The notes beneath the pieces were generated by a model, which searched no databases, was not told where the DNA came from, and saw only the letters and a program-made list of their open reading frames with translations. From a bacterium (GTDB lineage: Bacteria > Gemmatimonadota > Gemmatimonadetes > Gemmatimonadales > Gemmatimonadaceae), in contig JAIXTI010000168.1 of NCBI GenBank assembly GCA_027484025.1, positions 1 to 60,833 on the forward strand: a stretch of 60,833 bases of DNA, in the 5' to 3' direction. Shown in pieces: positions 9,206-15,599 of the stretch. Every line of letters begins with the position of its first letter. The first letter of the stretch is position 1. The translations under genes were made by a program, and so were the position numbers.

Positions 9206-9867
9206 TACACAAATGTGGCGACACGCTCGATCGAATGCCGGTGGGAACGGAATCCGTCGTCGGCGCCGCGACCGAGTGCGACGAGCGCGGTGATCGTCGC
9301 CGTCGCGGGGACGCCCAGGATCTGCTTCACCTGGTCGGCCTGGAAGCCGAGCATGGGTGAGGTGTCGAACCCTTCGCTCTTGGCGATGAGCAGGAGGTAG
9401 CCGAGCGCGATGTTGGACTGCGCGTTGGCCCAGACGCCACGGGCTTCGGTGGTCATGCTGCCGAAGGTGTTGGTCAGCATGGCGATGGTGCCCGCCTTCT
9501 TGTCGGCCGGAAGGTCGGGGTGCACGACCTCGTCGAGGTGCGCCATGGTGTTTTCCATGTCGGCGTACATGGCGATGACGACCGGCGCTTCGCCCACCTG
9601 CTTCTGGCCGTAGGCCGCGGCGCGGAGCTGGTCTTTGATCTGCCGGTCGCGCACGACGACGAAGCGCCAGGGCTGGAGGTTGAACGCTGACGGGGCGCGG
9701 CCGGTGAGCTCGAGGAGGCGGTGGAGCTCGTCGTCGGTGACCGGCACGTCGCGGTAGCTGCGCACCGAATGACGGGCGAGGGCGGCGTCGGCGGCGGAGA
9801 GGCGGGGCGACGCGGTCTCGTGTTCACCGGTGAGGAGCGCGGCGGCGGCGATGTCGTTGGTAAGCAT
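9205..9867 (-). CDS. Nitroreductase family flavoprotein
   Basis: The 220-residue protein is taken to start at ATG 9867; the frame is open further upstream but there it overlaps the MarR gene. It has the FMN-binding pattern RHSVRSYRDVPVTDDELHRLL, then GRAPSAFNLQPWRFVVV, and later ALGYLLLIAKSEGFDTSPM, all typical of NfsB/RdxA-like nitroreductases. Such enzymes use NAD(P)H to reduce nitro groups or quinones. A MarR-type regulator lies directly upstream, and both genes carry the same 12-base motif before their starts, which suggests control by that regulator, perhaps in response to a toxic aromatic compound. Confidence 0.92.
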   Translation of the reverse strand: MLTNDIAAAALLTGEHETASPRLSAADAALARHSVRSYRDVPVTDDELHRLLELTGRAPSAFNLQPWRFVVVRDRQIKDQLRAAAYGQKQVGEAPVVIAMYADMENTMAHLDEVVHPDLPADKKAGTIAMLTNTFGSMTTEARGVWANAQSNIALGYLLLIAKSEGFDTSPMLGFQADQVKQILGVPATATITALVALGRGADDGFRSHRHSIERVATFV

Positions 9868-9904
9868 CTTAGTATTGTCCTGTTGTTGCGAGTGTGTTCG
9901 TGAT

Positions 9905-9916
9905 AACAAATGTTGT
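9905..9916. promoter_or_regulatory. Candidate MarR operator before the nitroreductase gene
   Basis: AACAAATGTTGT contains the palindrome AACA-NN-TGTT and lies 38-49 bases before the nitroreductase ATG. A near-identical copy, AACGAATGTTGT, lies in the promoter of the marR-like gene. Paired copies of this kind are usual for local MarR regulation. Confidence 0.5.
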
Positions 9917-9953
9917 GGCAAATGAACGGGTTCCCAGCGTGTTTTTGGCGGCC

Positions 9954-10424
9954 TCAGTTGCCGGGGCAGTTCCGGCGGATGCCGCGGAGGAGTGCGGTGA
10001 GCGTGTGTCGCTCTTCGTCGGCGAGCCCTTCGAAGACCGACGACTCCGCTTCGGCTACGCTCGGCGCGGCGCTCGCAAGCAGCTCGCGTCCCTTGTCGGT
10101 GAGGGAGGTGTGCACGATTCGACGGTCTTTTGCATCGCGTGATCGCGCCACCAACCCGGCAGTATCGAGGCGGTCGAGCATTCTGGTGACATCTGGGCCA
10201 GGAACGGCCAGATGGCGGCCGAGTTCGCTGCATCCCGCGCCGGACGCGGCGTGGCGGTCGATGACCACGAGCAACTCGAACTGTGCCGAGGTAATGCCAA
10301 AGGGATCGAGCGCCCGAGAGAGCGATCGCTCCACATGCGCGGCCGCCGCACGGAGGGCGAAGACGGAGCTGGACATACACTCCGATGCGGCAGTGGCGGT
10401 GGTGGCGCTCTCGGCTTCTATCAT
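9954..10424 (-). CDS. MarR family transcriptional regulator
   Basis: The 156-residue protein starts at ATG 10424. The frame is open well upstream of this, but that part would cross the tRNA gene and its codons look random. It has the MarR winged-helix layout: GITSAQFELLVVIDRH, recognition helix region VPGPDVTRMLDRLDTAGLV, and the wing with RSRDAKDRRIVHTSLTDKGREL. Such proteins usually repress their own gene and a neighbour until a phenolic or similar ligand binds. The neighbour here is the nitroreductase. A near-consensus promoter with the candidate operator between its -35 and -10 boxes precedes it. Confidence 0.92.
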   Translation of the reverse strand: MIEAESATTATAASECMSSSVFALRAAAAHVERSLSRALDPFGITSAQFELLVVIDRHAASGAGCSELGRHLAVPGPDVTRMLDRLDTAGLVARSRDAKDRRIVHTSLTDKGRELLASAAPSVAEAESSVFEGLADEERHTLTALLRGIRRNCPGN

Positions 10425-10434
10425 CTTAGTTCTA

Positions 10435-10462
10435 AGTATACTGTTGAAACGAATGTTGTCAA
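10435..10462 (-). promoter_or_regulatory. Sigma-70-type promoter of the marR-like gene with internal operator
   Basis: Read on the minus strand, TTGACA (10462-10457) and TATACT (10440-10435) are separated by 16 bases. The candidate operator AACGAATGTTGT (plus strand, 10448-10459) fills part of the spacer and touches the -35 box, the expected place for a repressor. Only 10 bases separate the -10 box from the ATG, so the mRNA would have almost no leader. Confidence 0.65.
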
Positions 10463-10572
10463 GCGACGTTGCTAAGTCGCCCGCCAGCCGGGTTTTGTCG
10501 CGGGGTACGCTACCAATGACTCCCGCCGCGCCATACATTGCCACCACTCGCTGTAGATGGCGAGTTCTCGTC

Positions 10573-10644
10573 GGCGCCGTGGCCAAGTGGTAAGGCAGGA
10601 GACTGCAAATCTCCCATTCGTCGGTTCGATTCCGACCGGCGCCT
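10573..10644 (+). tRNA. tRNA-Cys (GCA)
   Basis: A 72-base cloverleaf: acceptor stem GGCGCCG (10573-10579) pairs with CGGCGCC (10637-10643), anticodon stem GGAGA/TCTCC encloses loop CTGCAAA with anticodon GCA at 10605-10607, and the T-arm is GTCGG-TTCGATT-CCGAC. The discriminator base is T. CCA is not encoded, so it must be added by the CCA enzyme. Confidence 0.97.
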
Positions 10645-10650
10645 CTGCAC

Positions 10651-10693
10651 AGCAAAAGCCCGCCGTCCCTGTCAGGGGCGGCGGGCTTTTGCT
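10651..10693. terminator. Rho-independent terminator after tRNA-Cys
   Basis: AGCAAAAGCCCGCCG and CGGCGGGCTTTTGCT form a long GC-rich stem that ends in a T run on the plus strand and in a matching T run on the minus strand. It starts 7 bases after the tRNA and would stop transcription in either direction. Confidence 0.9.
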
Positions 10694-10708
10694 GTCTCCG
10701 GCAACGGT

Positions 10709-10944
10709 ACTGCGGTTTGGGTCCTACGGGGGACTGGTCCGGCGGTTCACAAGCCGACGAATCGAGCCCTCAGGGGGAAGAACGCAAGGCTAGAGGAGAA
10801 AGCGCGGTTGTGTCCACGAAGACCCAACCCGCAGTTCGGTGCGGATGGCACCGCGCTTTTTCCTGTGCGCTTGCGTTCTTCCCCCTGAGGGCTAGTGCCG
10901 TAGCCAGTAAGTCGCCGGACCAACCCACCGTGGTTCTCCGCAGT
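10709..10944. repeat. Large nested palindromic element, possible structured RNA
   Basis: Nested perfect arms are visible: TGGTCCGGCG (10735-10744) with CGCCGGACCA (10913-10922); a 23-base arm at 10766-10788 with its exact complement at 10870-10892; and AAAGCGCGGT (10799-10808) with ACCGCGCTTT (10850-10859), the latter extendable to 14 pairs. CCGCA/TGCGG closes a small apical hairpin. Between the outer and the 23-bp stems lie about 20 unpaired bases on each side. The layout (two long stems separated by an open bubble) recalls 6S RNA, but no sequence signature of 6S, SRP, RNase P or tmRNA was found. A MITE-like element is the main alternative. There is no room for a separate promoter after the tRNA terminator. 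Confidence 0.6.
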
Positions 10945-11939
10945 TAGTGCCAGTACGCTCTCAGGTCGTAGAAATTCGCCCCGCCGGCCGGATCGTAGAT
11001 CCGAATCACGGCAGTGTACCCGTTCCAGGCCGCCGGCTGCTGCACCACCTGCACACTGCCGCGGCCAGAGTTGCGGTCGACCGTGACGGTCACGTCGCGC
11101 GACGGCAGGCCGCTGCCGCGGATGTTGCTGTTCACGTCTTCGACGCGGTTGCCGCTGCGCGTGATGGCATCGACGCGGCGACCGCTGATGCGGAGCTCGA
11201 CCACGTCGTCAACGCGGCCGCTCCAGCGCAGCTCGCCGCTGCCGTTGTTGTTGCGGTCATCGTAGCCGCCGCGGTCGTCGCGATCACGGTTGCCGTTGTT
11301 GTCACGGCCACGCCGATTGTCGCAGTCCTGTTGCCGGCTACCACGTCCCCAGATTCCACCGCGGCCCCAGATGCCACCACGCCCGTTGTTGTTGGGGCTA
11401 CAATCCCCGTTGCGCCGGTCATCGCGGTCATCGCGCCGGTCGTCGGGTCGATCATCCCGATCGTCGCGGCGATCGCGCCGGTCGTCGAATCGATCATCGC
11501 CAGCCCAGAAGGCGGTGATGCGATAGTTGTCGGCGCCACTGCGCCGGTCGCGGATGCGGACCGTCGTGGTGTAGTTGTTTCGCGCCGACGGTTGCTCGAC
11601 GACGTCCACCTCACCACGACCGTCGGCCAAGCGCACGATCACATCACCGCGACCCCGCGGGAGCGCGTCGTTGATGCGCGCCCGGTTGGGCATGCCGGCA
11701 TCGGGGCCGGAAGTACGGAGATCGCGGCCGCGCATGGTGATGTACACCTCGCGGTCGACACGCCCCGCCCATGTGAACAGTTGGCGGTCGATGGGCGCCG
11801 CGTGCGCCACATTCGCGCCCACGATGCTCGCTACGAGCACACCGGTGGCGAGCGCCGCCGTCGTCAGCGCATCGCGGCGCGTAGGGGTTGCGGGAGCAGC
11901 AGGAGTACGGGCAATACGGGTCGGACGAAGCACAGTCAT
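10944..11939 (-). CDS. Secreted protein with two similar domains joined by an Asp/Arg-rich linker
   Basis: The 331-residue protein has an N-terminal signal region (AALATGVLVASIVGANVAHA). Two related domains of about 80 residues follow the pattern W-x-GRVD, V-x-I-x-GR, DV-x-V, GRG-x-V-x-VVQQP, N-x-YT, VRI-x-D, GA-x-x-Y, AFW or AYW, one at each end. They are joined by about 100 residues very rich in D, R, N and G, with a tandem GRGGIW repeat and only two visible cysteines. It is expected in the periplasm or outside the cell. I do not recognise a function; the linker is charged and probably disordered. A weak sigma-54-like site lies upstream. Confidence 0.85.
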   Translation of the reverse strand: MTVLRPTRIARTPAAPATPTRRDALTTAALATGVLVASIVGANVAHAAPIDRQLFTWAGRVDREVYITMRGRDLRTSGPDAGMPNRARINDALPRGRGDVIVRLADGRGEVDVVEQPSARNNYTTTVRIRDRRSGADNYRITAFWAGDDRFDDRRDRRDDRDDRPDDRRDDRDDRRNGDCSPNNNGRGGIWGRGGIWGRGSRQQDCDNRRGRDNNGNRDRDDRGGYDDRNNNGSGELRWSGRVDDVVELRISGRRVDAITRSGNRVEDVNSNIRGSGLPSRDVTVTVDRNSGRGSVQVVQQPAAWNGYTAVIRIYDPAGGANFYDLRAYWH

Positions 11940-11972
11940 GGTGTCCTCTTGGTGACAGGTGCTCGTCAGTAG

Positions 11973-11988
11973 GGCATTGGCGGTGCCA
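11973..11988 (-). promoter_or_regulatory. Possible sigma-54 promoter before the secreted D/R-rich protein
   Basis: On the minus strand TGGCAC-N5-ATGC fits the -24/-12 consensus TGGCAC-N5-TTGC with one mismatch. The -12 GC is at 11975-11974, 35 bases before the ATG at 11939. A chance match somewhere in 61 kb is possible, so this is weaker than the flagellar examples. Confidence 0.35.
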
Positions 11989-12118
11989 CGTCGCCGACGA
12001 CACTCAGTCTCGGAGCTCCATGTCGGAGTGCGAGCAGCAAGTCGTTACCGGTGAATACTTTGGGAGTTCGTTCGGCGCACGGACCGCCGCTCGGGCACGC
12101 AACAACCATCGCCGCTGC

Positions 12119-12136
12119 TGTCCGAAATAGCGGACA
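12119..12136. promoter_or_regulatory. Small inverted repeat in the gap before the secreted D/R-rich gene
   Basis: TGTCCG and CGGACA are separated by 6 bases. It lies in the 238-base gap between the nhaA stop and the start of the secreted protein gene, both on the minus strand. It could be an operator. Nothing else is seen in this gap apart from the sigma-54-like site. Confidence 0.3.
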
Positions 12137-12177
12137 CCATATGTGAACGCCAGCGGACGATCAGATGCAGTGTCCCC

Positions 12178-13356
12178 TCAGCTCACCGAGGACGGGGCGC
12201 TCGTGGATTTGGCGTTGCGCACGAGGAGCAGAGCTCCGATGATGCCGGTAAGTACGGAGCCCGTGAGCACACCCACCTTGGCCGCGTCGAGCTGCACGCT
12301 TTCGCCGAACGCCAGGCTGGCAATGAACAGCGCCATCGTAAAGCCGATGCCACCAAGCACCGACACGCCGAAGAGACTGCTCCACGTGCACGCAGCTGGC
12401 AGCTCGGCAAATTTGACTTTCACCGCGAGCCATGCTGCACCAAAAATGCCCAACGGCTTGCCAATGAGGAGGCCAAGCATCGTCGCCGTCACGGCGGGCT
12501 GCGACGCGAACGAGGCGATATCGGACGGCAGCGTGACGCCGGCATTCGCCACGGCAAAGAGCGGCACGATGCCGAGATTGACCGGCTTCGACAGCGCCTC
12601 TTCGATGCGCTCCTGCACGCTGTGGGTACCGCGTGAGGGGATGGTGAATGCCAGCAGCACACCGGCAATGCTGGCATGCACGCCCGACTTGTACACCGCG
12701 ATCCACAACAGCAGACCGCCAACGAGGTACGGCCACACGGTGTCGACCTGTCGTCGGTTGAGCACCAACAGCCCGCCCATGATGGCGATGATCGCCGCCA
12801 GCGCCAGCGTCACGACGCTTGGCGTGTAGAAAATGGCGATGACGACCACGGCGCCGATGTCGTCGGCAATGGCGAGGGCGGCCAGAAAAATTCGCAGTGG
12901 CGCGGGGACACGGTCGCCCAGCAGCGCCACGATGCCCAACGCGAAGGCGATGTCGGTGGCCATGGGAATGCCCCACCCCGGTGCCGCCGGGGTGCCGAAC
13001 GCGACCGCCGAATAGATGAGCGCTGGCAGGAGCATGCCCCCCGCCGCGCCTACCACGGGGAGCGCTGCCTGTTTGAGCGACGACAGCGCCCCGTCCTGAA
13101 TCTCGTGCTTGATCTCGAGGCCGACGAGCAGGAAGAACACGGCCATGAGACCGTCATTGATGATGTGCTGCGCCGACCACCCGGCGACCGTGGCATGAAG
13201 CACCGCGTGATAGCTCTCCTGCCAGGGCGAGTTGGCCCACCCGAGGGCAATAGCGGCACAGACCAGCAGCAACAGTCCGCTGAATGCCTGACTGGCGGGT
13301 GGCGCCTTTTCGGAGACGTAACCGTCTTCGACGAACTCTGCGGTGTCTTCAACCAT
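12178..13356 (-). CDS. nhaA: Na+/H+ antiporter NhaA
   Basis: The 392-residue membrane protein starts at ATG 13356 (MVEDTAEFVEDG). It shows the NhaA fold order: a first helix FSGLLLLVCAAIALGWANS, then INDGLMAVFFLLVGLEIKHE, WGIPMATDIAFALG, and ALAIADDIGAVVVIAIFYT with the adjacent aspartates (D163/D164 in E. coli numbering) that bind Na+ and protons. Later GVSVLGGIGFTMALFIASLAF is the conserved helix near the end. It exchanges internal Na+ for external H+ across the inner membrane and supports pH and salt balance. It appears to be a single-gene unit. An upstream open stretch overlaps the opposite protease gene and is ignored. Confidence 0.97.
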   Translation of the reverse strand: MVEDTAEFVEDGYVSEKAPPASQAFSGLLLLVCAAIALGWANSPWQESYHAVLHATVAGWSAQHIINDGLMAVFFLLVGLEIKHEIQDGALSSLKQAALPVVGAAGGMLLPALIYSAVAFGTPAAPGWGIPMATDIAFALGIVALLGDRVPAPLRIFLAALAIADDIGAVVVIAIFYTPSVVTLALAAIIAIMGGLLVLNRRQVDTVWPYLVGGLLLWIAVYKSGVHASIAGVLLAFTIPSRGTHSVQERIEEALSKPVNLGIVPLFAVANAGVTLPSDIASFASQPAVTATMLGLLIGKPLGIFGAAWLAVKVKFAELPAACTWSSLFGVSVLGGIGFTMALFIASLAFGESVQLDAAKVGVLTGSVLTGIIGALLLVRNAKSTSAPSSVS

Positions 13357-13500
13357 ACTCGAAAGATACGTGCAGGATTGGCGCTGGCGCATTGCGAGAT
13401 GCAGCATTGACGGATCACCTCGTCGTTCGTGTTGTATGCAGAGGGATGGATTGGGTTGCGGCTTGTCCGCGACGACCCCCTGACTGGTCTCGCTTCTGCT

Positions 13501-15069
13501 ATGGTCTCGTTTCGATCGTTCGCGCGTCCACATGTACTGGCACCGCTCACCGCGGTGGCCGTAGCAGCGGCGTTTGCCGGTGGTCGCTGGTACGAGCGGC
13601 TCGATACGGAGCGGCGGGACGAATGGGCCGATGCCAAGTTGTTGTCCACCGCCATCGACTCCGTGCGCGCCAACGCGCTCGACTCGTTGCCAAGCGAGGA
13701 GCTCATCCGCCGGGCCGTGTCGGGGATGCTGCGTGAGCTGCATGACCCGTATGCCGCGCTGCTGCGCCCCGACGGCTTCGAGAAGTACCGCGGGACGCTG
13801 AAGGGCGACGGGCAGGGGTTGGGGCTTACGCTGCGTCGTGAGCCGCGCGGCATTGGCGTCGCACGCGTCGCGCCCGGGTCGCCGGCGGAAGCTGCCGGCA
13901 TTCGCGCGGGCGATCGTATTCTGGCCGAGAATGGCGTAGCGATGGGCGATGATGCGCGGCGTGCGTCGGCCCGCACCAACGGCAACGACAGCACGCATGC
14001 CGCCAACGCCGATGTGGTCCTCACGCTCTGGCGAGCGCCCATGGGGGACACGGTGCAGCTGTCGGTGAAGCGCACCAAGTGGCATCTGCCCGCGGTCTCC
14101 GATCAGGGCCTGCTGGCCGACTCGGTGGGATACGTGCGGTTGTCCACGATTTCGGCACGGTCGTCACACGAACTCGAGCGCGCGGTGGAAGGGGTGATTC
14201 AGCGTGGCGCCAAGGCGCTGGTGCTGGACCTGCGTGGCAATACCGGTGGACTGTTCGAGGAAGGGGTGCGTGCGGCCGGCCTGTTTCTGCCGCGCGGCGC
14301 CGTGGTGGCGTCGCTCGTCGGGCGCGGCGGGACCAACACGGAGCCGTATCGCACGCGCGATTCCCGGTGGAGCACATTGCCGCTCACGGTGCTTGTCGAT
14401 GCGCGCACGGCGAGTGCGGCCGAGGTGATCGCGGCGGCGCTGCGTGATCATGGGCGGGCGCTGTTGGTGGGGACCCCGACCTACGGCAAAGGCCTGGTGC
14501 AGCGGGTGGTCCGCTTGTCCCCGGACTTGTCGTTGCGGTTGACGACGGCGCGCTGGCTGACGCCGCGTGGCGTATCGCTCGCACGTCGTGCCGGGAAGGG
14601 CGCGGCGGCGCATGGCGGCTTGCTTCCTGATGTGCTGCTGGACGAGGCGTCGCGCCGTGATCCGTACTCCATTCCCGACGGCTGGAGTGCACCGGCGGGG
14701 CGCGCGGTGGCGCTGATGGCCGATTCCCTGGCCATGCACGCGTTGCGTGAAGGGTGGGCGGTGCGGCCACTGCCGTTGCTCGAAGGACGACTGCGGACGC
14801 TCCTGGCGCAGTTGGCGCCGGCCACCGAGCGCGACCCGCTGCGCCGCGCCGAGTGGGTGACGACGGCCACGCGACTGGCCATGGTGCGCATGCTCGAAGT
14901 GGAGCGTGAGAGTGAAGCGTTGCTGCGCTATGCGGTGCGCGAAGACGCGGCACTCCGAGCAGGGCTCGATGTCGTGGCGCCGGGCGCCGAAGTGGCGCAA
15001 CTCCATCCGGAGCCGCTGCCGCCGCTGCTGTCGCGTCGCGCGCTCGGGCTGCGTTCGCTCGTACGCTGA
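13501..15069 (+). CDS. S41 family C-terminal processing peptidase with PDZ domain
   Basis: The 522-residue protein (ATG 13501 chosen; GTG 13429 also possible) has an N-terminal signal-anchor at about 10-27. A PDZ domain covers about 100-190, with GLGLTLRRE and VAPGSPAEAAGIRAGDRIL. The peptidase core follows: VLDLRGNTGGLFEEG near 241-255, catalytic serine S305 in RTASAAEV, and lysine K330 in TYGKGLVQ, 25 residues later as in CtpA enzymes. It should cut proteins in the periplasm from a membrane anchor. About 170 further residues at the C terminus have no clear motif. The two following genes encode exported proteins and may share the transcript. Confidence 0.95.
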   Translation: MVSFRSFARPHVLAPLTAVAVAAAFAGGRWYERLDTERRDEWADAKLLSTAIDSVRANALDSLPSEELIRRAVSGMLRELHDPYAALLRPDGFEKYRGTLKGDGQGLGLTLRREPRGIGVARVAPGSPAEAAGIRAGDRILAENGVAMGDDARRASARTNGNDSTHAANADVVLTLWRAPMGDTVQLSVKRTKWHLPAVSDQGLLADSVGYVRLSTISARSSHELERAVEGVIQRGAKALVLDLRGNTGGLFEEGVRAAGLFLPRGAVVASLVGRGGTNTEPYRTRDSRWSTLPLTVLVDARTASAAEVIAAALRDHGRALLVGTPTYGKGLVQRVVRLSPDLSLRLTTARWLTPRGVSLARRAGKGAAAHGGLLPDVLLDEASRRDPYSIPDGWSAPAGRAVALMADSLAMHALREGWAVRPLPLLEGRLRTLLAQLAPATERDPLRRAEWVTTATRLAMVRMLEVERESEALLRYAVREDAALRAGLDVVAPGAEVAQLHPEPLPPLLSRRALGLRSLVR

Positions 15070-15083
15070 CCTGAGGCGATAGC

Positions 15084-15590
15084 GTGCGTCGTGGCAGAGG
15101 ACTTGGTGGGGTGCTGGCCGTCGCCTTGGTGTGCGCCCCACTGGTCTCGACGGCGTGGGCAGATGCCTCGAGCGTGCTCGACTCATGGGTGGTGACCCGC
15201 TATCGCGGTTCCCAGCTTTTTCCTGACGCCGAGTTCACCGCGACGTCGCTCGCGACGAGTGGTCCGCGCCCACGCATAGAGGCGGAGCGGCCCGGTGGCC
15301 GGTTCGATACGCTGTTGGCGGTGCATTTCAGCGCGATGTGGGCCGCGCCCGCGCTCGGCAAGAGCGCCAAGGTCTACCTCACCGGCCCCACCGGCACGAT
15401 GACAGCGCTGACGGCGCGCATTGTGGAGCGCCGGGCGTTTCGCGCGCCCCGCACGCCGGGCCCCTCCACGCTGCGCCCCGACTCCAACTGGCGCTATGGA
15501 TGGGCCTATCTTGCAGTGGTGCCGCACGATGACCGACGACCAGCGTCGCGCTTCCGCGGATGGCTGTTGCTCGACGCCACGACCCCTTAG
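15084..15590 (+). CDS. Exported protein of unknown function
   Basis: The 168-residue protein starts at GTG 15084 and has a clear signal peptide (GVLAVALVCAPLVSTAWA). The mature part is mostly beta-like, with FDTLLAVHFSAMWAAPA, KVYLTGPTGTMTALTARIVERRAF and a final WRYGWAYLAVVPHDD. No known domain is recognised. It lies 14 bases after the S41 protease gene and 9 bases before the outer-membrane-type gene, so all three are probably one transcript acting in the cell envelope. Confidence 0.75.
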   Translation: MRRGRGLGGVLAVALVCAPLVSTAWADASSVLDSWVVTRYRGSQLFPDAEFTATSLATSGPRPRIEAERPGGRFDTLLAVHFSAMWAAPALGKSAKVYLTGPTGTMTALTARIVERRAFRAPRTPGPSTLRPDSNWRYGWAYLAVVPHDDRRPASRFRGWLLLDATTP

Positions 15591-15599
15591 CCGTTGCTC

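Noticed and set aside
10709-10944. Assignment as 6S, SRP, tmRNA or RNase P RNA
   Set aside because: Only the stem layout resembles 6S. The conserved bases of SRP, tmRNA and RNase P are not present on either strand, so no name is given.
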